A stretch of 64,000 nucleotides of DNA. Source: Paramoeba atlantica (Eukaryota; Discosea). Under the pieces are notes generated by a model. It was not told where the DNA came from. It worked only from the letters and a program-made list of their open reading frames with translations, and ran no database searches. The position numbers and the translations under genes were made by a program. Positions within the stretch are counted from its first letter, which is position 1. Each line of letters starts with the position of its first letter. The stretch lies in assembly GCA_977017575.1 (NCBI GenBank), contig CDRNVI010000002.1, forward strand, positions 372,001 to 436,000. The letters run 5' to 3'. Below are positions 33,010 through 44,180 of the stretch, piece by piece.

Positions 33010-33045
33010 CTTTAACGATAAAGATACAGTTTCTGTACCTTGTTG
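33010..33045 (+). other. Complete relic spliced leader at an SL-LINE 5' end
   Basis: A 36-nt sequence starting CTTTAACGATAAAGATACAG, continuing through the TTTCTGTAC core and ending CTTGTTG. It is identical to the minus-strand copy at 38144-38179. A 13-nt A-run directly precedes it (about 32998-33009), and LINE leader, not a GT donor, follows. Kinetoplastid and diplonemid SLs share the ACAGTTTCTGTAC core and end in TTG. Confidence 0.85.
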
Positions 33046-33554
33046 CTTGTTGATTTTACGTAGTATTCTCTCGGGGCCCAGCTCTTTTATGACGCAAACC
33101 AATACTCCTCAGAGCCCCGCACGCTCGAACGAAGACCACCCCTCATTCCATATGAGTGCAAAGGAAGGAACTCTCAGCGTAAGCGCTCTCGCCGACGAAG
33201 AACGTGCGCACTCTCTCGGCAGTTGGGACCAATTCCAAGGAAACAAGCATTTGATTCGCGCTGTCAGCACATACGACGAACAACTCTACACTACACCAAT
33301 CCCGGCGAATATTTCTAAGGAATGGTTGGAACGCGCACGTCACATCTCCCAGGAAAAGGAAACCCCAGACACGAGCCACGTAGAGGCCGAAGACGAGGAG
33401 ATGCAGCACTGTGGGGTGAGAAGGCAGAAAATTACTCACGAGGCTACACCCACATCAAAGATCCCCGATGAAGCTCGGACTCTCAAATCCGCAGGCGTCA
33501 GCAGGCGTTCGGGAAGAACACAAGGCAGTAAAAACACTGGGAGCCTATATAGGA
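33010..33554 (+). pseudogene. SL-LINE copy L5, left part (interrupted by copy L4)
   Basis: After the SL and leader, a frame from 33092 (MTQTNTPQSPARSNEDHPSF) gives a polar N-terminal region. Near 33450 it changes to the C-terminal edge of the RT domain (PDEARTLKSAGV ... AVKTLGAYIG, with a frame change), so most of the RT is missing. TATAGGA at 33548-33554 recurs at 38198-38204, where the same RT block continues. Copy L4 is therefore inserted here with a duplicated target of about 7 bp. Confidence 0.6.
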
Positions 33555-33741
33555 ATTCATGCCATGTGTCATCGCGATTTATAGAGACATAATTCGCGCA
33601 AATGGGCAAAGCGTTGTCGCAAGTTTCGAAACACAAACGAAGATGTTTAAGAAACATAGTTTAGACCCCTTTCGGGGCAATACCCATAATCACAATGATA
33701 GTCTCCTAAATTTCATCTCGTATACTTATAAAGAAATCAAC

Positions 33742-36700
33742 TTAATAGGCACTTGCGTACATCCCAGTCTTGCCTTGCGAACTTCCCAGAAACTGGCGTA
33801 ACTGGGCGTAGACTTCGTTTCCATTTAAGTCTTGGAGTAATAACTTGAAGTCCATCTCCACTGTCTTCCTATCCAACATGGCTGCATCCGCAAGTGCATG
33901 TATCAGAAATCTTGTGTTCTGGTGGAGAGAACCGCAAGAAAAGATCGGAAGGCATTGAAACGCGAACTCTGGAATCATACCGGTTGTAACGTAGGTATCT
34001 TTCTTCCGTTTAATTACGTCTTGCATTAGTTTCACGCAAGTTTTAGATTGGTTCGATGGCGCAAGCTCGTGTATTATAGACACGTCGTAGAAGATTTCTC
34101 CGGTGCTCCAGAAAATGGCCAGATCCGGCCCCGATCGGTATAGCTGTCGACCGGTGCAACATTTTTCATGAGTCATTTTATTCTCGGGTTCGACCTTTCG
34201 GCTACACACACCACACCGCCACGCACTGAAGGCTCGCGGCTCTTTTTCACACGGTATCCCCGCCTTATTGGCTAAGTCGAACAGGTATTTCACCAAACTA
34301 TTATGTTTTGTTGTGGCATTAAAACCGTAGCACTGCACGCATCCAGGTATGTGGTGTAGAGCAGATTGACTGTTCAGTATTGTTTTGCACCCGGGGCATA
34401 ACAGCTTCTCAGGTAGACGAGGATGGGCTATTCCTAATCGCGTCATAATGGCCATCTCGAAGTGTCGCGATGGGACGAATCTAGCGGCAGACGTTAACCA
34501 GTCGTAACTTCCCTTGCGAGTAGTGGCGCTCAGTATTTTGGAAATATTTGGATTCTGTCTCAGTCTCTCCAGTACTTCCTCATGCTCTAAGGCTGCGATC
34601 GTTTTGTCATCTGTCGGGGGCTTTCGGTTTTGACCTTCGTTGGCAAGCGCTATATGATTTTCCACTGATCCACTCTGAGCAGAAAAGGATTTTTGTCGCT
34701 CATATGAGGAATACAATGAAGCTTCATACGCTGCTGCGCGAATTTTACTGCAGGACGTCAAACCTAAACCTCCCTTTTTCGCCGGTAACCGAGCCATCTT
34801 GATCTGATTCGCCGTTAGGGATCCAAGCCATGTGCTCAAAACGTCTTCACCTTTCTCATCAAAACAGTCAGCGATCTGCTCAGTGATGTCAGGCGGATGT
34901 ACACGCACTGCGTACTGCATCTTCACGTTTATGCTGTGGGATAATAAACTGAGCGACACATTGTTAAGCCCCATGATCTTCAGCCGACTGAAAGCTAAGT
35001 TATGTTGTTCAAGTTGGCCCGTCAGCCTCTCCGCCACCGTTGTATTCTTGCTAATGAATGCTCCCAACACCTTTGTGGCTTCATTTTCGTTGATGACTCC
35101 CGCATTCTCGAGACATGGCGGAATCGCAATTTGGTTCCTCCCGCCGAACCATACACATTTCTTGGCAGCAAGCTCTATAGATTGTTCCTTGACGATTTCT
35201 TGGAGTCTGCCGAATGCTTTTTCGATGTCGGAGGCATTCATAGATGATATTGTGACGTCATCGATGTATGCGTGTAATTCCACGTTCGGAAATTCCTTGG
35301 CCAGCGTCTCTCAAATGGGTTGCATATAGATACAAAAATAAAGAGAAGCTAACGGCGATCCCTGCCTGAGTCCCGACGAACTTGGCACGACTCCAAACAA
35401 TTTGTTTTCCGATCCGTAGAATAGAAGTTCAGAGGTGCCAGCGTATTCGACCTGGAAGAATCTTTGAAATGGTCGCAACGCGCTAAAGGCGAAAACGTGC
35501 TTTGCTATTTCTTTCCTGCATGGAGAATTAAACGCATTTTTAAAATCAATTGCGAGCATCGAATGACCTTTATTGTAACGCTCACGAAGTTTGTGGACTA
35601 TTCGTTCGCATCCAGCCCGAGCAAATACTCCCTGTTGCATTGGAGCGAAGAGTGGTGCCAGAGTGTGTTCATACCGTTGCATGAGTACTATTCCAGCCAG
35701 TTTGTTGAGAACCTCGCCCATTGCTACGGGACGCACTCCTCCGCCCCCCTTCGGTATGGCGACCAGCCGAGCCCGGTTTAGACGCTGAGTTACATCCTTC
35801 GAGAGAAAGCCGTTTAGAAGATCGCGTATCATGTGACACAAGCTTCCGCAGGACACCTCGTCATCGGTCATGAGGCGCACAATACCGTCGGTCATTCCCG
35901 TAGGCCCGGGGCTAACTCCTTTCGCCAGCCTTTTGGCAGCGCTACGTAGCTCTTCAGGTGTGACCCCAGCCAAGGTGGGCGCGTCTTCGGGTGCCTCAAA
36001 GTCACATGGTTTTTGAGGATGCAACTCTGTTAACTTGTCCAAAACCTCCTCGTCGGACAAATTGATTGATTTAAACTTTTGACTCAATGTTTTTGCCGCT
36101 TTACACGCGCACCCTTCCAAGACTAGTCTCTTTGCTTTGTTAATGGCACGTAAATCCTGGGCAGCATCGCTGTCAACCGTCGCCTTCGGAGTGAAAGGTT
36201 TACGTCTTGTGCTGCGTTTATCCACATCTCGTATTGTCACCAATGATAGTTTCATCGCTGACAATAGCCGATGCCAAATCTGGTTTCGTTGCGCAAAATC
36301 GACATTTGCGTAGTTCCGTATAATATCGCGCAGTGTGGCGACGACGCACGGAATAAATTCTGGACTCACCGTTCGCATGGTTGGGATCGGGAGATGATCA
36401 ATTCCCTCGTTTCCGCAAGTCAAATGCTCCGCTAGTTGATGATTTTCCATGAAAGAGTCTCGCCGTACGGTCTCGTCTATCGAGGGAGGGGCCTGGTGCC
36501 ATAATATACGATAAACTCTTACGGCTTCTTGTGGCGGAAGCGTTCCTTTGAATTCGTCGCCGACGCTGTACCCACGAACTCCTTGATACAACATAGATGA
36601 TTTCCCCAGACCTCCACGTTTGCTGTGTGTCCGTGTGACTTTCCCGATAGATACGTTGATCTCGTCGTTGCGATCGAATGTCCACACAATCGTGCATTTT

Positions 36701-38111
36701 GTTCCCGCTTTGATCTGTTTAGATTGCTTCCATATCTCGTCCCCTGGTATCGGAAATTGGGTTTTAATATTGGCGGTTCCTTCCAAGCTCTCTGCCCATG
36801 CTTCGTCTATATGCCTCATATCTTCCTCCGCTCCATTTTCTCCGATAAATCGAATTCGCTGCTGCGGAACACTCTTCTCGGCATTTGCTGGCTCACCGTG
36901 TACTATGTTGCTGATCCTTGCCAGCTCGGTCAAACGTATTCCGTCTCCCGTGTTGTCGTCAATCAAGTTTGTTGGAGTTGTCAGTCTGGCATTTTCAATA
37001 CTTCCTTGCACGTGATTAGTGGTTTCGTTCCCTATCTGCCTCACGTCGATCTGCTTAAGCAGGTCTTGTGGAGATTCGCAGTCGTGGTAGACAATGTCCT
37101 CTCGCGATGTGATTTCGTCATCCCCCGAGGTTGTACCGCTGATCTTGGTGGGAGTAATCTCGCTAATTTTCTGCGGCGTTGCTCCCTTAGTTAGTCGCGT
37201 CACGTGGTCGTCATTTCTTGCATTGATCTCACTTTTCCGGATGTTCTTGGGAGATTCCTCGTTCTTCTGATGTGTTGTGTGTGCCTCTGTATTCCTTCCG
37301 ATTCTTGCCAAAATCTCCTCATTAACTAAGTTGAGCTTCGGTCTGCGCTTCGGACGGTTCAGAAACTTTGGCTTTCGTGGGGCAGTATTGATCTCCCCTT
37401 CTATGTCTCTTACTCGGTTTTCTTCTGCTCGACTGTCTGGGGTCCGATTATTGCAGTTTTTGTTACTTCCTGGCGTTGTTGCTCCTGGCTTTGTTCCGCA
37501 CATCTTTCCTTCCTCGTCCCTCTCTCGGTCCTTTCTCGATCCCACGTCGTCCGCAGTCGTCGCATTTCGTGTGGCCCGATTTCGGCTGAAGTTGATCAAT
37601 TCGCGCGTAGATGATACGATTTTAATTTTTCTGGGTACTAGCAATGGCAGTGGCAACTGATTATCCACTTTGGACTTCGAGTTTTCTTCCGTGGAAAGCG
37701 TCGCAAGCGGATGGCGACTCGGTGATTGTGACAAAGGCAGCGCGGCTGGAGGGGGAGAAGGCGCGGCGGGAGGAGAAGGCGGCGCTACGGGGGGAGTAGA
37801 AGGTGGCGCGGCGGGAAGAGGGGAAGGCGATCGCGTCGTAGGGAACGACAGCGCGCGCGGCAGAGGAGGAGGCGACATTGGGAGCGGCAGCGCTGGAGGT
37901 GGTGATGGCGCACGCAGCGGAGTAGGAGGAGGTGACGGTAGAGGAATTGACGGCTCGCGCGGCGGCGGTGGAGGCAACGTCGGTGGAGGAGAAGCGCCCG
38001 ACGATGGCTCCCGCCCTAAAGGGTATTTTTTCTTCCGGCGGGTCGGCGGCACGGCTGGACAACGGGAGCTACTCCCGTCTCCTTCGCGCGGCTCCGGGTG
38101 AACATGCCCAT
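33742..38111 (-). pseudogene. SL-LINE L4 polyprotein: Pro-rich N-terminus, RT, restriction-like endonuclease
   Basis: It starts MGMFTRSRAKETGVAPVVQ at 38111; a one-base loss near 38055 shifts to the main frame (PPTRRKKK). Then come about 100 residues of Pro/Ser repeats, a conserved domain with CTIVWTFDRNDEINVSIG, a block RTVSPEFIPCVVATLRDIIR, and the RT: RLAKGVSPGPTGMTD, RPVAMGEVLNKLAG, IDFKNAFNSPCRKEIA and GLRQGSPLASLYFC. A TGA at 35313-35311 interrupts MQPI/ETLAKEFPNVE; YIDD follows in the same frame. The C-terminus has two zinc fingers (CPGC...H...C and CGVC...H...C) and the endonuclease core RSGPDLAIFW...FYDVSIIHE. A normal product would nick target DNA and prime reverse transcription. 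Confidence 0.85.
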
Positions 38112-38143
38112 GAAGGGTGAGAGAATAAGAAAAGGAAAAAAGA

Positions 38144-38179
38144 CAACAAGGTACAGAAACTGTATCTTTATCGTTAAAG
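38144..38179 (-). other. Complete relic spliced leader at the 5' end of SL-LINE L4
   Basis: The reverse strand gives the same 36 nt as 33010-33045, followed by a pyrimidine-rich leader and the ATG at 38111. Next to it, 23 bp (TATCTTTATCGTTAAAGG and on to GATG) are repeated in tandem (38163-38185 and 38186-38208, one mismatch), so part of the SL is present twice across the insertion junction. Confidence 0.85.
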
Positions 38180-38197
38180 GAGATGTATCTTTATCGT

Positions 38198-39395
38198 TAT
38201 AGGAGATGACGACACGATCAGTAATCAGCTGCTAGCCTCCCTAGAAAAGCACGCCACGATCTTCCGGAGGCTGACAAAAATGGGTGCCAACAATGCATCA
38301 ATGTTAATCCTCTCCAAGTGTGTTAATGTTAGACACCGATTCCACATCCGAGTGCACCACCCTGACACAACGCGAGCCTTGGCAGAATCATTTGACCAAA
38401 AAGTTGAAGACGTCTTAAAAGTATGGTTCGGACCTCTCAGTGAGGACCAAATTGACCTTGCGAGACTGCCCATAAAACAAGGTGGGCTCGGATTAAGTGC
38501 AACTTTTCCTCTTAGACAATCCGCATACGAAGCAGCAAAACATGCCGTTCTTGAGCGCTAAATTATCCCCTCAGCTCGGGCAGCATGTCACGTGTCGTCC
38601 GCGATGCCTTTAGGCGAAGTTACAGCAAATGCGAGCATTCCCGAGGATGAATTCACGACAGACACACGAATCAACGACATAACGCGCAAAAGACTGTTAG
38701 AAAACAAACAGATGGGCCCGATAATTAAGGCGTGCAGCCAAAAAGGGAGTTCTTCCTGGCTTATGGAAACGGAACGCATCATCAACAAGCAGCAATACAC
38801 TTTAGCCGTAATGCCTCGTCTAGGCATCGCGCACCCACACCTTCCCGAAGAACTCACCTGCCCTGGGTGCAAAACACTGCTCAATGCAAAAACTGCACTT
38901 ACCCATATCCCGGGCTGTGTAAAGTGTAAAGGCCAAAATGCCACAACCAAACACAATGCCCTGGTCCGTTTTCTGTACGATCTATGCTTACGTGCCGGAA
39001 TACCTTGTGAACGGGAACCCCGCCAATTTACCTCGTACACTTGCTCTTCCTGCTCAACGAATGTCTCTCCCGATGGAAAGAAAGAACATGTCAGATCCTG
39101 TCAAGGCGCCACTTTCTATAGATCTGGGCCAGACCTTTGCATTCACTGGGCTACGGGAGAAGTATTTTATGACTTAACAGTCATACACGAGCTCTCCCCC
39201 GCTAACCTGAACTCTTCATGCCAAAGCTTGCTGCGAGATGTCTTCAATCGAAAACAAAGCAAGTACGTAAAATCAGGACTTATTCCCGCAGATCAATTCG
39301 CATGCGTCCCAGTCTTCTCCAGTGGGAGCCTGCACCTCAACACTCGCACTCTGTTGGGCACTCTAGCGGACCCTCAGGGACACCTCGTGTATTAC
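38198..39395 (+). pseudogene. SL-LINE copy L5, right part: RT thumb to endonuclease
   Basis: It resumes at YIGDDDTISNQLLASLEKHA directly after the L4 insertion. The frame ends at 38560 (HAVLER, stop) and continues from about 38590 with LLENKQMGPIIKACSQKGSS, the finger CPGCKTLLNAKTALTHIPGC, EPRQFTSYTCSSC and RSGPDLCIHWATGEVFYDLT. It stops at TLADPQ near 39385, where a minus-strand fragment of the same family begins. Confidence 0.75.
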
Positions 39396-39600
39396 GGTTA
39401 AGTCATAGTAGACCTCGCCGTTGTTCCAATAAATAACGAGATCCGGTCCGGATCGGCATAGCCGTCAACCTGAAAACTCCCCCTGTCTGTCTCACAGGTC
39501 CGCAGACGCGAGCGAAACCTTCTTTGATTGCGTTTCCCCGCTCACGATACAGGTGCAGGAAGGAAACCAGCGCTGGGCATTCGAGTCGCAGATCGCCCGA
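39396..39600 (-). pseudogene. SL-LINE fragment: endonuclease region, inverted
   Basis: The minus strand encodes RSGPDLVIYWNNGEVYYDLT (about 39455-39400) and, upstream in decayed form, the preceding Cys-rich region. Only about 200 bp remain. Confidence 0.6.
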
Positions 39601-41090
39601 TCGATCCTCCAAAGCGCGACAAAACACGCAAGTCAAAATCCAATGTTTCTCTTAAAACGTTAGAATCATCGCCAGTAGGATCGAACAGCGCTCAAGGGCC
39701 AAATCAATGCACATCACCGCGGCCAAAGCAAACACCTCCGCCGCCAGCAAACGCCATGCCACCACCGAACACCACGCTAGAGACACAACGAGTCACCGGA
39801 ACACCACCGGACACCACGCAAGACACACAACGAGTCACGTCACCGCGGCCAAAGCAAACACCTCCGCCGCCAACAAGCGCCGCACCACCACCGAAAACAC
39901 CACCGCCGAACACCACGCTAAAGACACAACAAGTCACGTCACCGCGGCCAAAGCACGCAACACCGCCACCGATAACCACGATTCCACCCCCGGACAACGC
40001 ACAAGCCACACGAATCACGTCACCGCCGAAGCACACGAATCCCCCATCATTATCAACAAGAAGCCTCGTCCGTCGCAGAAAAATTTACTTTCCAAGGGAG
40101 CCTAAACCGTCTGAACATCAGGTCGTGATAAATCAGCGCACCACACAGTCACCAATGAACACCACTACACCGTCGGACACCACGCAAAACACCGCGTCGG
40201 ACACCACGCAAGACACACAACGAATCGAGACACAACGAGTCAAGTCACCGCGGCCAAAGCAAACACCTCCGCCGCCGACAAATGTCACCCGAACACCACC
40301 GAACACCACGCTAGAATCACCGAACACTACGCTCGAGACACAACGAGTCACGTCACCGCGGCCAAAGCACGCAATGCCGTTACCAATGAACACGACTCCA
40401 CCACCAGACACCGCACAAGCCACACGAATCATGTCACCTCCGAAGCACACGAACCCCCCATCAATATCAACAAGAAGCCTCGTCCGTCGCAAAAAAATTT
40501 ACTTTGCAAAAGAGCCAAAACCATCTGAACATCAGGTCGTGATAAATCAGCTCACAGGGTTCAAAAACAACGCAACAACATCTACTCCCGTGTCCTACGT
40601 AAGAGCGTTGTCGGCGTCTCCGGAGCGAATAAATTCAAATGAAACGCCCTTGAGTGAAGCAGTCCCGAATGAAGACATTACAAACAAATCTGACCGAAGG
40701 GAAGCTACCCCAAGCGAAGCCAATCCAAGAGCAGCATCGGCTGAAGCACGCGGACGGATAAGCACGCCTGAGGCTAACGAGGTGCATTGGAATGATATGT
40801 CGGACCACAACACAACACCTGTAGCAACTCCCGGGACCAATCATCAACCAAAACATTCTATGATTGTGAGTCTCCAGAAGGGGCGCAGGCTCCGGTCCAA
40901 TTAGATCTTCGAGGCGAAATCAACGAGAACCACGCAGGGGGAAACAATGTAGGGGTAAACAACAGCGATGATGATGACGATGATGATTTGGGCCTTTTGA
41001 CTCCGAAAAGTTATGGCCCCTCAACTCCCCAAACGGGCAGTCCGAATACGTCTTGCGACGTATCCGGAGAGCCAGCCGTAGCAAGCTATG
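39600..41090 (+). pseudogene. SL-LINE copy L6, N-terminal Pro/Thr-rich region
   Basis: An open frame from 39528 to 40904 carries two long repeats of the same pattern: SPRPKQTPPPP...NTTLETQRVTSP, then SLVRRRKIYFPREPKPSEHQ (about 39700-40125 and 40230-40545). Polar sequence follows. In another frame from about 40862 come YDCESPEGAQAPVQLDLRGE and an Asp-rich run. DCESP is shared with L4 and the fragment at 61905, which identifies the family. The upstream limit is uncertain and no SL or MGM start is seen. Confidence 0.6.
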
Positions 41091-41099
41091 GCTGACCTC

Positions 41100-41525
41100 C
41101 GCTTGGAGAGGAGTTAAGTTTCCAATATTAAAATATATCAGGAATTCACCCTAGTTTTGTAGTACCTCGTTATATTGGTACCAGGTGGCCCTGATTTGGT
41201 ATTAGGTTGTATGTTTCTAAACTTTAGGTTTTCTTATTCGACGCCGTTTTAGTTTTGAGGTTTCCTTATGTATTTCTATTTTTTGATTCCAAATCTTCTT
41301 ACTCTGGGCTTCTTGTTTCCATGTTATCTCCTTCATGTCGATTCTCTCCAAGGCATGTCGCAAAGTTTTCTCATATTGGCTTGGGTTTCCCAGCCGTTCA
41401 ACATCAAATAAAATTTTGTTAGGCATTCTATCTGGACTCATGCGGGCGATGTGTCCTGCTAGTTGAAGTACTCTAGAGTCAATTTTTATTTGCAAACTTT
41501 CTATCCCTGAAATGGAAAGTATTTC
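41100..41525 (-). pseudogene. C-terminal fragment of another LINE type (RTE/Jockey-like)
   Basis: The minus strand encodes YEEILSISGIESLQIKIDSR, then LQLAGHIARMSPDRMPNKIL and a basic tail (KLKRRRIRKPKV). 'LxWxGHIxRMxxxRxPKxIL' is the usual C-terminal signature of RTE-, CR1- and Jockey-type LINEs, which have an apurinic-type endonuclease. Only about 130 codons plus a 3' UTR remain, inserted in SL-LINE L6. Confidence 0.65.
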
Positions 41526-41544
41526 TTCGTAAGTATAAATTTTT

Positions 41545-43922
41545 CCAACAGCGATGGAAACACAATCGATCAAGACGAAATCATTCACACACTTGTCCAA
41601 ACAATTAATCCTACAGAGCAATTCCCGCTTCCCCCCGATGAAGTATACGAGCGATCAAACGGAGTCAAAATCGGAGATACGTGCGTCATTGCCTGGAGCT
41701 TCGATTGCAACCCCCTGCTTAACGTGTCGAAAGGAGTGGTAAAAAGTGTTCAAAAGCGTATGAATGCCGCAGGCATGAGGAAGATTACAATGGAATACGT
41801 CGGACTGCATGGACACAAAGTAGGGGATAAATTTCCAGGCCACATACCACCACACGCAAACGTGCGCATTTTCAGGATAAACTGGGCTTCAGAAAACAGC
41901 ACAGAGGATTCAACTAAATCACGCAGTACCAAGCGAGCTTCCTATCACACCGAAACTGACTTAGACCTAGAGCCAATGCCAACCATGCGTTCAGTCGGCC
42001 CAGATTTTACTCCGTGCGTAGTCGCGATCTACCGCGATATAGTCCGGGAGTATGCTGAAAGCACTTATCCCCACCGGAACCGCATTTGGAATAAGGTCCT
42101 CTCGGCCATGAAATACTCTCTGGCCACCATTCGTAAAGTGAGCACAAAGCGCCGCCGACGTAGACCCATTGGAGAACTGCAGCCACAAGGGAACGACCCG
42201 AAGGATCAAAGCGCGATAAACGATAAGCGAGCAATCAAAAAAGCAGTGAGCCAACTTCACGCCGTTATTAAGAGCACATCCGGAGTGCGACAAGGCTCTG
42301 CCCTCTCTTCTCTATACTTCTGTGCCCTGCTCCAAGATGCGCTAGTTGAAGTCGCCAAGCTGTTTCCTGACGTGAAAATCCGAGCGTACATGGATGATGT
42401 CACTATGTCGTCGAAAAATCAATCATGCCTAGAGGCTGCATTCTTACACCTCCGCGAACTATCTGCCGACTTAGCGCTTAAAATTAATTTTACAAAATCG
42501 GAGTGGTTTAACAAAGAAATAGATAACGCGACGAACGAGCTTCCATCCACACTTCGATCTTTAGGTGTAGCCCAACGCGAAGATGTTATCAAAATCCTCG
42601 GTGCCTACATTGGAGAACACAATAAAGTCAGCGATCGGCTCGTTGGAAAACTTGAAAAGCACAAATGTCTGTTCCGAAGGTTAAGGAAAATGGGGCCCAG
42701 CAACATTTCTTTGGCAATGCTCCAACGATCTGCACTCCCGCGTAATGACTATCATCTACGAGTTCACCGACCGGCCGACTCCTTACTCATTGCACAACAT
42801 TTCGATAAAGAGATCGACAGCATAGTTTCGCACTGGTTTTTTGCTGATACTTCCTCAACGCAACTAGCCTCGCTTCCACAGCACCTTGGAGGACTAGGTT
42901 TGACTCCCTCCGTCTTGAAACATCGCTATTCTTTTGACACAGCATCCAAGTCTATTGACGAGCAAATGAAAACCACAAAAGCTCCGGTAGACTTGCGCAA
43001 GTCAAAGACTTCCAAGTTTGGGGACAGTGGCATCATAAAACCATCACCGAAACAACAGGCAGCCCGAACTCAAGCGATGAAGGCATTAAAACAGGAACAG
43101 AAGAAACTGGCAACGGAGCTACGCAAAGACTTACGACTCGACTCCATACTTAAGCTAACTACATCCTCTTTTCGTCATTTACAGTCTACGTCCGGTTACG
43201 TCAATCCGTACCTCTTCCGATATGCTATTATGATGCGATTGGGGATCAAACCTCCAACATTGACAGATAAGCTTGACTGTCCTGGCTGCGCCGCCGAAAT
43301 CAGCTCCTATGATATCTTCCAACACATTGTTGGGTGTACGAAATGTAACGGAATGAACGCCACCAGAAAGCATTCTTATCTCGTCAGGTTCCTTGCGTCA
43401 CTCTGTTCTAAAGCTGGTGTTCCCTGTGTAGTGGAGCCGCGCTCGCATGCCTCCTTCTACTGCATGAAGTACAAGGCTCACATTTCCGAGGGAGCGATAG
43501 ACAAACACCCTTGCCGAGCCCGAAGAATAAGATCAGGCCCTGATCTCGGAATCATGTGGCCTCACATGGGTGAAGTGCTATATGACCTTACAGTAGTTCA
43601 TACTGGAAGCCCTAGTTACCGTAAAATGACGGAAGCTCAGTTACTGCAGAACGCCATTGAGAGAAAACAGAAAAAGTACGTTCTATCTGGTGGAGTAGAT
43701 GAAGATTATTTTAGATGCCTACCAATGACAGAGAGTGGTTATCTTCATGAAAACACACGCAAACTATTAACATCTTTAGCCAAAAAAGCAAACCTAGATA
43801 TATGTGAAGTCACCGAAGCTTTTCAACTTGAGATTGAAAAGCTGAATGCATACACTATTGTCACGCAGTTACGTGACAGCCTGCCAAAGGCCGTCTGGCT
43901 AGGCTCGATAAAAGCGCAATAA
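41545..43922 (+). CDS. SL-LINE copy L6: long ORF lacking most of the RT palm
   Basis: The frame is open from about 41545; the first ATG is at 41724. It has the AWSFDCNPLLNVSKG domain, the block PDFTPCVVAIYRDIVREYA, then AIKKAVSQLHAVIK joined directly to STSGVRQGSALSSLYFC. About 250 residues with the RT fingers and the first catalytic Asp are missing without frame change; YMDD is still present. The C-terminus is complete: CPGCAAEISSYDIFQHIVGC and RSGPDLGIMWPHMGEVLYDL. The product cannot be an active RT but might still bind or cut DNA. Confidence 0.8.
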
Positions 43923-44180
43923 TTTATAATAGTAATTGGAATTCTTATTACTCAGAATATTTGGGCCAGCGAATAAGTTAGTAGTTTACAATGTCGAAGT
44001 TTCAATGTCGAACGTTGGACGAGGTACGACATTGTAGTTTACGGTTAAGGCCATCTTTTTGTTAAGACCATCTTTTTGTTAAGAGATCCCACGTTATCTC
44101 CGAACTGGGCTGATCACGGCGTACATGAGAATCCTCCTGAAGACCATCGTTTTTTGTAAGACCATCGTTTTTTGTAAGAC
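43923..44180 (+). other. SL-LINE L6 3' UTR and short repeats
   Basis: Non-coding. AAGACCATCTTTTTGTT and GAAGACCATCGTTTTTTGT type repeats occur five times between about 44048 and 44188. No poly(A) end of L6 is obvious. Confidence 0.45.

Larger units (their letters stand above)
33555..38197 (-). mobile_element. SL-LINE copy L4, nearly full length
   Basis: It runs from an SL relic (38179-38144) through a long ORF to a 3' region ending near 33555, flanked by TATAGGA on both sides. It is the most complete SL-LINE here: one single-base frame change near the start and one in-frame stop separate it from an open frame of about 1,450 codons. Its 3' end contains a 49-bp plus-strand piece (33555-33603) of an SL-LINE N-terminal region. 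Confidence 0.8.

Noticed and set aside
33010-33060. SL RNA gene, or SLACS/CRE-type insertion into an SL RNA gene
   Set aside because: No GT donor or SL RNA intron follows the SL, and nothing like an SL RNA gene flanks the elements on the other side. Leader and coding sequence of the LINE follow directly.
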